DNA of 64,000 nt from an uncultured Cytophagales bacterium (GCA_902805615.1 CADCTQ010000001.1:1-64000), one strand, 5' to 3'; positions 17,800 to 28,535 are shown, numbered from the stretch's first letter. A program made the numbers and translations. The notes: generated by a model not told the origin, from the letters alone.

Positions 17800-20121
17800 T
17801 TGATGATATGTACGCCAATAAGCAATAGGAACAATTTCGGAAACAAGATAGTAAACTCAATTTTCGGGGTGGCGCTGCTGCTGGTGGCCTTGGTACTCTA
17901 CCTTACTTATACGCTGGACCAGCAGTACAAGGAGAATGCCCGGTGGGTGATTCATACCCACCAAGTCCTTCGCGAAAGCGAACACCTCTTCTCGCTGGTA
18001 AAGGATGCGCAACGCGGCCAGAGAGGGTACGTCATTACCGGGGACAGTGCGTACCTGGAGCCGTACGTAACGGCTCAGGAAGCCATCACGGGCTGCCTCC
18101 GGACGCTGCAACGCCTTACCATTGACCAGCCTACCCAACAACGGCGGCTCGTACGGTTGAGCAACCTGACGCGGCAAGCCATCAATACCTGGAACCAGAC
18201 CCTTCGCCTCTATAATGATAGAGGGATGGCAGTAGCCATTGGTAACGTGAAGACCGGCAAAGGCCAGGCAGCGATTGAAGCCATTAACGGGGAAATTGTT
18301 GCTTTCCGGCAGTACGAAGAAAATTTGCTCGCCGGACGCCAATTGCGTTTTACCCGTAGCCAGCAAAACCTGACTTTCATTCAACTCACGGGCGGAGCAG
18401 TGAGCCTGTTGCTGCTGGTGTTTTCGTTTGGTCTACTTCGTTCCTGGGTCAAACGCGAGCAACGGCTAAGCCAATCGCTGGACGAGCAGGTAAGCCAGCG
18501 GACGCAAGCTTTGCAACAGGCCAATCAGGAATTGGTTGCCAGCGAGGAAGAACTGCGGGTGAGCGGAGAGCAGTTGCGCCGGAGCCTGGAAACAATTGTA
18601 GACTTTAACCACCGCATCGCCGAGAGTGAGGCCCGGTTCCGCACCATCGCCAATGCTGCCCCGGTGATGATCTGGATGACCGATGCGGAGGGACAATGCG
18701 AGTACCTGAACCAAGGCTGGCTCGATTTCACGGGCCGGAGCCTCCAAGCCGAGCAAGGTGAGGGCTGGACCGAAGGAGTGCATCCCGAGGAGCGTCGCGC
18801 CGTACTGGAAGCATTCAGGGTAGCCCTGGCCCGGCGGGAACCAGTAGAAGTGATGTTTCGCCTCCTTCGCCGCGACGGGCAGTACCGCTGGGTGCTCGAC
18901 CGGGGCGTACCGCGGTTCGGCGGCGATGGGACGCTGTTAGGGTATACCGGCTCAGTGCTCGACATAACTGAACGTCAGGAGGCTGAGCAAACGCTGCTGA
19001 TGACGGTAAACCAGCTGGAGAATTACCAGAAGGCGCTCGATAAAAGTGCGCTCATCTCAATCACTGACCGCAGGGGAACCATCGTGCACGTCAACGACTT
19101 GTTCTGCCGGGTATCGGGGTACGAAAAAGGAGAACTCATCGGGCAGAATCACAACATTGTCAACTCGGGCTACCACGCCAAAGATTTTTTCGGGCAACTC
19201 TGGCGCACCATCAAGGCGGGGCAATTATGGCGGGGAGACGTCCGGAACCGGGCCAAGGACGGCAGTTACTACTGGGTGGACACCATCATCAATCCCATCC
19301 CTGACCACCGGGGCAAAATTGTCCGTTACCTCTCCATCCGCTACGAGATTACGGGGCGCAAGCAGGCGGAACAACAATTGCTCGAGCAGAACCAGCAGTT
19401 GCAGCGCGTCAACGAGCGGCTCGACAATACCAATCAGGAACTGGATGCTGCCAACCGGGAACTGGACCACTACGTCTACCGGGCCGGCCACGACCTGCGG
19501 GCTCCCCTCGTTTCGGTGCTGGGTCTGATCAACATCTCGCGCATTGAGGATGACGAGGCGCAGAAAGACTTGTACTTAGGTTTGATGGAAAAAAGCATTC
19601 ATAAACTGGACGCTTTCATTCAAGACATCATCTACCATTCCCGGAATGCCCGTACAGATGTATTGCGGGAACAGATTGAAGTACGGCCCTGGCTGGAAGA
19701 ACTGGTAGGAGCACTCCACTACATGCAGCCGCCATCCCTGGAGACCGCTATTGACGTCGTAGAGGAGGCTCAATTCTATTCGGATCGAAAACGCATCAGC
19801 ATTATTATAAGCAACCTCCTTTCCAACGCCTACCGTTACGCCGACTTGCGTAAGAATAAAAGCTGGGTGCACCTCAGCATCAAGGTACACCCTAACGAAG
19901 TGCTGTTGATGGTGCAGGACAATGGGATTGGCATTGACGAGCAACATCAGCCCAAAATATTCGAGATGTTCTACCGGGCCAGTGAATCGAGCAAGGGATC
20001 GGGTCTGGGCTTGTACATTGTCAAGGAAACCGTGGACACCCTGGGCGGAACTGTTGAGGCAACTTCCGTACCGGGCAAAGGCACTTCCTTTACCGTCCGG
20101 TTGCCCAACCTGGCGGAGTAG
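17800..20121 (+). CDS. Sensor histidine kinase: CHASE3, two PAS, HisKA, HATPase
   Basis: QRGQRGYVITGDSAYLEPY (CHASE3), PAS/PAC segments, YRAGHDLRAPLVSVLGL (H-box), GSGLGLYIVKETV (G2). Confidence 0.9.
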   Translation: MMICTPISNRNNFGNKIVNSIFGVALLLVALVLYLTYTLDQQYKENARWVIHTHQVLRESEHLFSLVKDAQRGQRGYVITGDSAYLEPYVTAQEAITGCLRTLQRLTIDQPTQQRRLVRLSNLTRQAINTWNQTLRLYNDRGMAVAIGNVKTGKGQAAIEAINGEIVAFRQYEENLLAGRQLRFTRSQQNLTFIQLTGGAVSLLLLVFSFGLLRSWVKREQRLSQSLDEQVSQRTQALQQANQELVASEEELRVSGEQLRRSLETIVDFNHRIAESEARFRTIANAAPVMIWMTDAEGQCEYLNQGWLDFTGRSLQAEQGEGWTEGVHPEERRAVLEAFRVALARREPVEVMFRLLRRDGQYRWVLDRGVPRFGGDGTLLGYTGSVLDITERQEAEQTLLMTVNQLENYQKALDKSALISITDRRGTIVHVNDLFCRVSGYEKGELIGQNHNIVNSGYHAKDFFGQLWRTIKAGQLWRGDVRNRAKDGSYYWVDTIINPIPDHRGKIVRYLSIRYEITGRKQAEQQLLEQNQQLQRVNERLDNTNQELDAANRELDHYVYRAGHDLRAPLVSVLGLINISRIEDDEAQKDLYLGLMEKSIHKLDAFIQDIIYHSRNARTDVLREQIEVRPWLEELVGALHYMQPPSLETAIDVVEEAQFYSDRKRISIIISNLLSNAYRYADLRKNKSWVHLSIKVHPNEVLLMVQDNGIGIDEQHQPKIFEMFYRASESSKGSGLGLYIVKETVDTLGGTVEATSVPGKGTSFTVRLPNLAE

Positions 20122-20227
20122 GTGATGTACCTACTGTTTTTCGCCGGAAAGGCAAGCCCTCTCCGTTCCCGGTCACGGCTTGACAAAAAAGGAGGAATGC
20201 AAGCGAAATTTCGGGCAGCCATTGTGC

Positions 20228-20694
20228 ATGAGCACCGGTTTAACGACAAAGAGGAACAAAAACCCTTACCCGCCGGGTAAAGCACAAATTGGTGGAGCAC
20301 AATCCGGGTCTGGACACTACTACCACAGACCCACTACGTCCGGCAACTGATCGAACGAGGCGCCGAAATAGATGTACCCCGGGAGCAAATCCGCCTTGGC
20401 CCCTTACTGGCCGGGGGAAAACTCTGTTGGACAGGGTCGCGGGCCACTGCCCTACCGGGAGCCTTGGTGACGCCCGAACGTGAATTGGCAAAAATGGTGG
20501 CCCTGATTTACCCTAAAATCAGCACACTGGACGGGCAGGCACAAACCAAAGTGCTGGCGTACGTACTTTCGGTCAGCCCGCACCAGGAAGAGCCGCTAAC
20601 GGATGCCAATACAGTACCGGTACAGGGCCGCTATGCGTTGCCCGAAAAAAGTTCGATCCTGGTACCAGACCGTAAGCGCCTGGAGCAACGATGA
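20228..20694 (+). pseudogene. Degenerate frameshifted ORF, unknown function
   Basis: ATG at 20228 (MSTGLTTKRNKNPYPPGK) passes into a second frame open from 20281 to 20694 (LLPQTHYVRQLIERGAEIDVPREQIRLGPLLAGG...); no intact single frame. Confidence 0.35.
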
Positions 20695-20716
20695 TTGGGA
20701 ATCATTGCATTGCTGC

Positions 20717-21090
20717 CTATTCCGCCTTATTGAGGTAATAGTCCCAGGCCGCCCTGGCAATTCGGGCAATCAACCCTTCGCGCTCAGTTTCCGGTTCGGA
20801 GGAATCGGAAACAAAGACAGCAATGGCAAAGTGTCCCCTTTATTCTGCCCGTACCCGTGATTGACAATTACCAGTCGCCTGCTGGCCGGTTTATACTCCG
20901 TTCCGGGTCCATACAAGGCAACAGGCACTTTGCGGTTCCTGACGCGGTCGAATAAAGTCAGGGTATCCCGCTGCACGGCAGAATGATGGTGATTTGCAAC
21001 GGGCTTCGACGCTTTCTTATTGGTATAACAGCTGCTGCCAGCAAGAAGAGCTATGAAAGTCAAGACGAAAAGTTTTTCAAGCAGGTTCAT
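20717..21090 (-). pseudogene. Alpha/beta-hydrolase-like lipoprotein remnant with internal deletion
   Basis: N-terminus ...RRLVIVNHGYGQNKGDT is followed in another frame by IAVFVSDSSEPETEREGLIARIARAAWDYYLNKAE*. Confidence 0.5.
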
Positions 21091-21486
21091 CCCGGGTAAT
21101 GCCTCAATTGCCGTTAAACGAATTAAATTGGCTCTGTTGGAGAATCAAAGAGCGGCCCCAAACGAAAAAAGCGCTTCAGCGCCAGTTGGAAGGCTTTCTC
21201 CGGGCGACGAAAGTCCAGCGGGTAACGGGCACCGGAGAAGTTTTGAAACCTGCCCCCGCATTTCGCCCGTATGTGAGTTTCCGTCCCCGGTGTCTTTTCA
21301 ATGGACCGTTTTCGAAGACGCTCATTGCCAGATAAAAAACGAGGACAGGATTTTTACCACCCTCTCAGTAAATCAACGTCATATAGTACAGCTTGTAGAG
21401 ATTTGTAGAGATAGAGTTGCTCTTTTTTCACCCTCAACTTTTAGGCAGCAACTCCAATTCAGCACTATGGCCTGGCGCAGAGAACG

Positions 21487-21969
21487 TTAACAAAGAGTAA
21501 AAGCAGCAGCTGACAAAATAATGATGGAAAGGATGCCGAGAAAAAAAAGCACGATGAGTCCGCCTGAGCGAAAGGTAGGCTGAAAGAAATACATGGACTG
21601 GCCATCTTGCCGTTCCCGGTATACTTGGGCGGGCACTTGCCAGGTAGCCTGGCTTTGGTCCGGTCTGCGGTAATGGATGCGATACGCCGGGAGCCCTGCC
21701 GAATTGACCTGGCTGCTCTTACCAACGATTACCCCACCATCCAGCACCCGGAAAGTAGCACCGGTTTGCGAAACGTCGGAAAATAAATATTTGCCCAAAG
21801 CCAGCGTTCCAACTGACACCAGGAGGATGGTCACCGCCAATACCGCTCTGCGCCTGAAGAAGGGTTTCCCATCTTCATTTTCCGGAAAATAAGCTTCCGG
21901 TCCTCCCTTGAGCGGAGTGCCTTTGGTGGCGATGCCCCGGAGCGAGACCAGAAAGGATGAGATCAACAT
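21487..21969 (-). CDS. Membrane protein, DUF3592-like
   Basis: Two TM segments flanking a domain with VNSAGLPAYRIHYRRPDQSQATWQVPAQVYRERQDG. Confidence 0.5.
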   Translation of the reverse strand: MLISSFLVSLRGIATKGTPLKGGPEAYFPENEDGKPFFRRRAVLAVTILLVSVGTLALGKYLFSDVSQTGATFRVLDGGVIVGKSSQVNSAGLPAYRIHYRRPDQSQATWQVPAQVYRERQDGQSMYFFQPTFRSGGLIVLFFLGILSIIILSAAAFTLC

Positions 21970-22174
21970 ACAAGTAGCAGAAGTTTTGTCAGTGGAAATT
22001 GCTTGTACCTAACGGGTTGAAAAAGCCTTCTTTTCCCACCGCTTCACAAAACTATAAAGCAATTCGTGAATTCCTAGTCCTCGCCACCGATTATTCCTTA
22101 GAGCTAAATAGCTAACAGATAAGGGTTTGAAGTGTTTATTTTGGGTTAATCCCATTGCCTGCGAAGCACCCGGT

Positions 22175-22384
22175 TCAATCCGGCATTGCAGTACCGTCCA
22201 AAGTAGTCTCTACGTGCCAATGCTGATAAAAATCAGCCCAGCCGGCATACTCCAACCGTCCCCGGATGGTATTTACGACTACCCGGTGGTTTTCCAGATT
22301 TTCCGCGAAAACGATCTCGTAGTTCTGGTCCTTCTTCAAACCAATGGGAGAGCTATTGTTTTTATAGGTACATAGGGCTTTCAT
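22175..22384 (-). CDS. Small hypothetical protein (69 aa)
   Basis: Isolated ORF with plausible composition. Confidence 0.4.
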   Translation of the reverse strand: MKALCTYKNNSSPIGLKKDQNYEIVFAENLENHRVVVNTIRGRLEYAGWADFYQHWHVETTLDGTAMPD

Positions 22385-22434
22385 GGAACTTGAACTTTGA
22401 TTAGTGTAATTTTAAAAGTGTGAGCATGAATACT

Positions 22435-23556
22435 TTATTCTACTTGTCTACAGGCGCTCCGGGCTGGTTCTTTGCCAAAAATACGATCTATCCGGTGCAG
22501 TCCCAACCGGTCTACTGCATACCGGGCAACCGGGTCCAACAGCATGCCCCGGACCTTGTCGATGAGGACGCCGGCCATAAACACCGACACGGTAATCAGC
22601 AGCAACGCGAGAAAGTGCAGGTAGCCCGGAAAGTCCAGGCTCCAGGCGTACAGGTTTTTGATGACGTGTTCGCGTACCAGCCGGTGGTCGTGCAGCAGGT
22701 AGACGCCCAGCACGCCGGCCGCCAGCCAGTTGACCAGGGGGCTTTGCAGGCGGAAGCTTTTGAAGAAGAAGAAAAACGAAATGGCCGAGATGAGGATCAG
22801 CGGATTGTTGTATTTGAACAGCCGGACAGTTCCCAGGTTGTCCAACTCGGCAATGCTCAGGTAAACCAGCAGGAACAAGGCCAGCGAGGAGAGCAGGTAC
22901 ACGGCCGCTGACCACTGCCGGAGGCTGCGGTCGGCAATAAATCTTGCTGCGTACCGGCCGATCAGGTAGATGTGAATAAGGCTGAACAGGGAATAACCGC
23001 CGTTGGTCCCCAGGATGCCCCCCGAGCCGAACAGGAAGCCGGACACGGCGTTGAGCACCGTAAAAATAACCACCACAAACAGCAGTTGCGCCCGGGTGCA
23101 GGCGTCGATCCCCTTATTGAGGAGCGGACTAATGAGGTAAAGACCAAAATACGCGGTGATAAACCACCAGGTGCCCTTGAAAATGGGCAAGACTACATCC
23201 GGTAAGCTGCCCAGGCTTGGCATGACCGGCGCCCCGGTAACGGCGGAAAACACCAGGTGAATCCCCAATGCGTAAAAGCTGGTCTGTAAAATAAGATCGA
23301 CCACCGTCCTGATCCGGAAGTTGATCCGGTAATAGCCGGAAATGAACACAAAGCAGTTCACCGCAATCACGAGGAAACATTTAAGCAGCAGGTACGCCAC
23401 TGAGGTGTCGCCGGCAATGGTGTAGTGTGGGTTCGACCCGCCCATCCTGGCGCCGTGTACGATCAGGTGGTAGCCGATGATCATCAGCATCAGCACGACC
23501 CGCAGCAGTTCGATGTTTGAATCGCGGGTGGCTTTTGGTATTGGTTGAACGGTCAT
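22435..23556 (-). CDS. Acyltransferase 3 family membrane protein
   Basis: RDSNIELLRVVLMLMIIGYHLIVHG, many TM segments, LLHDHRLVREHVI. Confidence 0.88.
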   Translation of the reverse strand: MTVQPIPKATRDSNIELLRVVLMLMIIGYHLIVHGARMGGSNPHYTIAGDTSVAYLLLKCFLVIAVNCFVFISGYYRINFRIRTVVDLILQTSFYALGIHLVFSAVTGAPVMPSLGSLPDVVLPIFKGTWWFITAYFGLYLISPLLNKGIDACTRAQLLFVVVIFTVLNAVSGFLFGSGGILGTNGGYSLFSLIHIYLIGRYAARFIADRSLRQWSAAVYLLSSLALFLLVYLSIAELDNLGTVRLFKYNNPLILISAISFFFFFKSFRLQSPLVNWLAAGVLGVYLLHDHRLVREHVIKNLYAWSLDFPGYLHFLALLLITVSVFMAGVLIDKVRGMLLDPVARYAVDRLGLHRIDRIFGKEPARSACRQVE

Positions 23557-23644
23557 AAGCGCCGTGGTTGTTCGGTTAAGTACAGGGTTACATTCTGGTG
23601 GTGGAAGCATCCTTCAGGAGTCTCCGCTTCTGTGCCGGACTGAA

Positions 23645-24787
23645 TCACCGCCGGTGCTTCACGGGCAGCCGGTGACCGGGTGGAAAGCCCTCCTGCTTCC
23701 GGAGCAGGGGTTGAATCACCTCTTGCACTTGCCCGGCGGCAATCCGCACGGCTTGCGGACTCCAGTGATTATCATCCCGCGGGTAGAGTCTCACGCCGGC
23801 CGCATGCGCCGAGTCGAACGGGGTTTGAAGGTCAACCACCGGCACGCCGGCGGCCCGGAGCCGTTCGATCAACTCCGTAAGCAGTACCGGCTTATGCCGG
23901 GAGGGCAGCAGTTGGTAATAAATGTTTTCCTTGTTGGGCGTGGGCACGAACACGAAGGCAATGCCCCTCTTTTGGAGCGTATCCCGGTAACTGACCACCA
24001 CCCGGGTGAGCCGGTCGATCTCCCCTTCGGGAGTGGGCTTGTTGATTGTATCCCCAAACAGGAACACTTCGTTGCCGTGCACGATCAACTCCCTGGGCTG
24101 GATCGCCCGGTCTATTTTCGAACTGGCCCAGTGGTACCAGTTGCGTTTTTGAAAACGGTCTATGCCAATGGCTAGGGCATCCATTGCACTGCCCCGGGGC
24201 AGGCGGGCGGCCCGTTGGTGGACCATGCGGATGTGGGCAACGTCGGCCGGGTTGATGGGCTGCATCAAATGCAGGAACCCTTCGTTGCGCTGCAGAATCA
24301 CCAGCTTGGGGGGCGACTGCCGGAAACGATCCGTAGCCAGAAAGTTCTCCATCAGGGTAAAGCCGCCCGGGGCGGGAGCCATGTTATAGACCGGCTGCCC
24401 GATCTGATTGCTCAAGACGACCGACAAGAGTTCACGCTGGTCAAGTTTTACCCCCGCCGAAAAAGAGTCGCCCAGCAGGAGTACGTCGGCGCGTCCTTGC
24501 GTGGGCAGGTTGCGGTAGCCGTACGCATCAGTGATCCAAACGTTGCGCTTGGGCACGGCGTACGGCGTGTACGGGGCCAGCTCTCCCTGTTCGGTTGCCT
24601 CCAGGAACTGGTTGGGATAAAACGGGCCGGTCAGCGTGGGATAAAACGTTTTTACCTTCAAGGCCTCCCACGCCCGGAAGGTGAAGCGCGCAGGCGGCAG
24701 CAGGAAAGCATCCAGCCACAAAAACAGGACAAAAGGCAGCACAAATAAGGTGAGCTTGAGCAGTAGTAATTTAATGGAGTAGCTCAT
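23645..24787 (-). CDS. AlgX/AlgJ-like SGNH-type O-acetyltransferase
   Basis: LLLGDSFSAGVKL and RDDNHWSPQAVRIAA (GDS and DxxH); N-terminal TM; next to MBOAT. Confidence 0.8.
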   Translation of the reverse strand: MSYSIKLLLLKLTLFVLPFVLFLWLDAFLLPPARFTFRAWEALKVKTFYPTLTGPFYPNQFLEATEQGELAPYTPYAVPKRNVWITDAYGYRNLPTQGRADVLLLGDSFSAGVKLDQRELLSVVLSNQIGQPVYNMAPAPGGFTLMENFLATDRFRQSPPKLVILQRNEGFLHLMQPINPADVAHIRMVHQRAARLPRGSAMDALAIGIDRFQKRNWYHWASSKIDRAIQPRELIVHGNEVFLFGDTINKPTPEGEIDRLTRVVVSYRDTLQKRGIAFVFVPTPNKENIYYQLLPSRHKPVLLTELIERLRAAGVPVVDLQTPFDSAHAAGVRLYPRDDNHWSPQAVRIAAGQVQEVIQPLLRKQEGFPPGHRLPVKHRR

Positions 24788-24839
24788 ACAAGAAAAGAGG
24801 CTAAGGAGCGGAGAGAAGCGATGCCGGAAGGACCGGAAC

Positions 24840-26306
24840 CTAGAACTGGAAGTAGATGAACTGGCTGCTGCCGAAGTTGCCCAGCAGCAAAATCAACGCG
24901 ACTGCCCCGTAGTAGACCGGCCAGCGGACCCATACCGGCTTGCGGGCCAGGGCCTCCGTTACGCTGCCGTGCCGCTGCACCAGGTGTACGGCCTCCATCA
25001 AACAAACCGAGAGCAGGCCAATGAAAAAGATGCGGGGCGGGGCGTCCAGAAACAATACGTGCCGGCTTTGGGACCCGAACGCTTCCCGCCAGTTGCCGAT
25101 TCCGGTGAAGAGGTGTTCCACGATGTAAAAAGCGTCCGTTACCGAATTGGCCCGGAAGAAAATCCAGGCGAAGGCCACCAGCAGAAAGGTGCTCACTACC
25201 TGTAAGAGTTTGAGCAGGCCCGGCAGGCGGGTTAACCCGGTCTGCGCGTTGAAGGCATCCCGGTACGGTTTGGTGAGGCGCCCGAAAATCTGGTAGAAGC
25301 CATGCAGGGCGCCCCAGATGATGAATGTCCAGTTGGCCCCGTGCCAGATGCCCGAGACCATGAAGATGAAGAACAGGTTGAAGTACTGTCGCGGCACGCT
25401 GACGCGGTTGCCGCCCAGCGGGATGTAGAGGTAATCTCTGAACCAGGTGGAGAGCGAAATGTGCCACCTGCGCCAGAACTCCCCGATGGATTTGGCGTAG
25501 TAGGGGCGGTTAAAGTTCTCCATCAGCCTGATGCCCATGATGTGGGAAGCGCCGATGGCAATGTCGGAGTAGCCCGAAAAGTCGCAGTAGATCTGGAAGG
25601 AGAAGAACACGGTGGCAATCAAAAGCGATACGCCCTCGTAGTCGGCCGGTTGGTTGTAGACGTTGTTGACCATTACGGCCAGGTTGTCGGCCACCACTAC
25701 TTTCTTGAACATGCCCCAGGTCATGCGCTTGAGCCCGTCGAGGGTCCGGAAGTAATCCAAATCATGCTTCTGGTGGAACTGGTGGAGTACGTTCTGGGGC
25801 CGCTCGATGGGGCCGGCCACCAGTTGCGGGAAGTACATGACGTAGAGGCTGTAGTAGCCCAGGTGCCTTTCGGCGGGTTGGGTGCCCCGGTACACCCCGA
25901 TGGTGTAGCTCATGGCCTGGAAGGTGTGGAACGACAGGCCGATGGGCAGGATGATATTGAGGTAGGGAACCGGGTTCTCGAGGGCAAAGCCGGTGAAAAG
26001 AAAGCCTAGGTTGTCGTTGAGGAAGTTGTAGTACTTAAACACGGCCAGCACCCCCACGTTGGCAACGATGCTTACGGTCAGCAGCCTTTTGCGGGCACTG
26101 CCCCGGGCCCGCTCAATGTACAACCCGGCGTAGTAATCAATGACGATGGTAAAGAACAGGATCAGGATGTAAACCGGAATGAAGGCCATGTAGAACAGGC
26201 AACTGGCCCCCAGCAGCCAGGCCCACCGGTAGCGGAACGGCAACCAGAAGCAGACCAGCACCACGACGGGGAAATAGACCAGGAATTCGAACGAATTGAA
26301 AAGCAT
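24840..26306 (-). CDS. MBOAT family O-acyltransferase (AlgI/DltB-like)
   Basis: FNRPYYAKSIGEFWRRWHISLSTWFRDYLYIPLGGNRV, MVSGIWHGANWTFIIWGALHG. Confidence 0.95.
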   Translation of the reverse strand: MLFNSFEFLVYFPVVVLVCFWLPFRYRWAWLLGASCLFYMAFIPVYILILFFTIVIDYYAGLYIERARGSARKRLLTVSIVANVGVLAVFKYYNFLNDNLGFLFTGFALENPVPYLNIILPIGLSFHTFQAMSYTIGVYRGTQPAERHLGYYSLYVMYFPQLVAGPIERPQNVLHQFHQKHDLDYFRTLDGLKRMTWGMFKKVVVADNLAVMVNNVYNQPADYEGVSLLIATVFFSFQIYCDFSGYSDIAIGASHIMGIRLMENFNRPYYAKSIGEFWRRWHISLSTWFRDYLYIPLGGNRVSVPRQYFNLFFIFMVSGIWHGANWTFIIWGALHGFYQIFGRLTKPYRDAFNAQTGLTRLPGLLKLLQVVSTFLLVAFAWIFFRANSVTDAFYIVEHLFTGIGNWREAFGSQSRHVLFLDAPPRIFFIGLLSVCLMEAVHLVQRHGSVTEALARKPVWVRWPVYYGAVALILLLGNFGSSQFIYFQF

Positions 26307-27020
26307 GGCGGAAAGGAAATAATGCAGGCAGTGATTCCTCTCCCGGCGGGGAGCGGAATACGCAGGAAAGTAGGCGGCTTTCCCCGCAGCAACCGACACC
26401 ATACGAGTGGCGGACCTGCGGGAAAGCTACTTGTACCGGAAAAGCCACGAAGGACCTGAAAAGAACGCAATACCGACAACCCACCGGCTAGCCGGAGGCC
26501 TTTTGCCCGGGTTGGGGCGGTACGTCAAAAACAGTTGGGGAGGGGGAAAGGAGTTCAGGGCACGTGATGCCAGCAAGACACCACAAGGATGCATACTGAC
26601 GCGCGGCCATGAATTGAGAGGTTAGCAGATATACAGGTAATACGCACTTTGTTGCACTTAAAAAGGAAACGCCCGGGATGATCTACCGGTAGTTTGTTGG
26701 CATTAAGTAAACTCCAGGGTCAAATATACCCATTATTAGGTATTGATACGAAGTGAATGCCAGTCAGGTTGTGGCAAGCCGGTTCACGGGCCGGTCCCAT
26801 CCGTACGGCCGGCCGCAGCGTTACGGGTCACGTGACCCTCTAGCGGTTGGCTGATGCGTGGCTGCCTCCGGGGCGGAGTGGGTTGGTAAAATCGCGTTTG
26901 CCGGTGCATCGGTGCAGAATTTCCTAATTTGCGAATCGGGATGTTTACTCCAGGCGGCATCGCGGACTTTTTTTGCCTTGATCGATTCGCTTAAAATTTT
27001 GACCACCAACAGCTTACCGC

Positions 27021-28535
27021 ATGAAAGATCAATACGCTACCCTTACGCCCGGACACCCTCTTTTATGGATACTGCTGGTGGTTGCCTCGTTTACGCAGCC
27101 CATTGAGGCCGACGTTCCGTCTTTTCGTTTGCATCCGGGCTCAACGGCCGGTACTGCTTCTTTTTTTGCCGGGCCGGTGCGCATCATGCCGCTCGGCAAT
27201 TCGATCACCCAGGCCTATGCCGGCCGAAACAGCTACCGGCGGCCTTTGTGGCACCGGCTTACCGGAGCGGGTTACAGCGTGGATTTCGTGGGTTCTCAGA
27301 AAAGTAATCATAACGGACTGCCGGCCAAGCCAGACTTTGACCTAGACCACGAAGGGCACTGGGGCTGGCGGGCGGATCAGTTGCTGGCTTCTATGAGTAC
27401 ATGGGCCAGTACTTACCGACCCAATGTGGTACTGATGCACGCCGGCTCCAATGACATGTTTCAGGGGCAGGATGTAACTGCTACGATCAATGAATTGAGC
27501 CTGTTGATTGATCGTATCCGGGCCGCTAATCCCTACGTGAAAATTCTACTGGCCAGGCTGATTCCCCCAACCGAATGGAATGGACGACTGACCCGGATCA
27601 AAGCATTAAACAGTGCCATACCAGGACTGGTTTCGCGTAAGCATACGACCCAGTCCCCGGTAATTCTGGTAGATCAAACCGTTGGTTTCAATGCCTATAC
27701 CGATACGTACGACGGGGTTCATCCCAACGAGGCCGGCGAACGAAAAATGGCTGACCGCTGGTATGAGGCTTTGGTGCGTCTATTGCCCTGGGCACCTATG
27801 ATTTTTACGGGTTATTACAATGTTCTGGCCAAACACAGCAATAAAGCGCTTGATGTATACAAGGCCTCCCTGAGCAACGGAACTAAGGTTCAGCAATGGA
27901 CCAACTACTCTGCAACCAACCAGCAGTGGTCAATCCAAAGCTTGGAGAATGGATACTATAAGCTCATTGCCCGTCACAGCGGAAAAGCCTTGACGGTAAG
28001 TGCTACCAGCTGGGCGGTCCAGCAAAACGACTACCAAGGCAGAGACGCTCAAAAATGGAAGATAGAGTCAGTTGGAGGAGGCTATTACAAACTTTCCAAC
28101 AAGGCTAGTGGTCGTGTACTCGATGTAGCTGGTACTGACACCCATGACGGAGCCAGTATTCTCGTATGGACTTACAGTGGGAATGCCAATCAACTCTGGC
28201 GGCTTCAAAAAGTGCGTTCAACTGGCCGAACCGCTATGATTGGAACAGAGCCAACTGGCCAAACACGAGAGGAAGAAAGGACAGAAAAAATCCTGGTATC
28301 ACCTAATCCTACCAAGGGTAAAACCAGCCTGTATTTCGAAGTAGTCAATCCTCAGGAGGTTACTGTAACTTTAATTAGTGCTAAAGGGCAAGTCCTTAGA
28401 ACGTTTACCCAATCCGTTGCTGCCGGGAATAATCAGGCAGAACTGGACCTGACTACCCTACCCGCCGGGTTGTACACCTTGCAATTGTGGAAGGATAAGC
28501 AGTTGTTCTTCCACAAGCTTGTGCTTGCCCGCTAG
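27021..28535 (+). CDS. SGNH/GDSL hydrolase with ricin-type beta-trefoil (CBM13-like) and T9SS C-terminal domain
   Basis: IMPLGNSITQAY, VLMHAGSNDM, YDGVHPNEAGERKMA; QxW-type repeats; C-terminal VSPNPTKGKTSLYFEV...LPAGLYTLQLW. Confidence 0.88.
   Translation: MKDQYATLTPGHPLLWILLVVASFTQPIEADVPSFRLHPGSTAGTASFFAGPVRIMPLGNSITQAYAGRNSYRRPLWHRLTGAGYSVDFVGSQKSNHNGLPAKPDFDLDHEGHWGWRADQLLASMSTWASTYRPNVVLMHAGSNDMFQGQDVTATINELSLLIDRIRAANPYVKILLARLIPPTEWNGRLTRIKALNSAIPGLVSRKHTTQSPVILVDQTVGFNAYTDTYDGVHPNEAGERKMADRWYEALVRLLPWAPMIFTGYYNVLAKHSNKALDVYKASLSNGTKVQQWTNYSATNQQWSIQSLENGYYKLIARHSGKALTVSATSWAVQQNDYQGRDAQKWKIESVGGGYYKLSNKASGRVLDVAGTDTHDGASILVWTYSGNANQLWRLQKVRSTGRTAMIGTEPTGQTREEERTEKILVSPNPTKGKTSLYFEVVNPQEVTVTLISAKGQVLRTFTQSVAAGNNQAELDLTTLPAGLYTLQLWKDKQLFFHKLVLAR

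Noticed and set aside
21099-21335. 78-aa plus ORF (LNELNWLCWRIKERPQTKKALQRQLEGFLRATKV)
   Set aside because: Protein-like composition suggesting a relic, but no family could be named with confidence.
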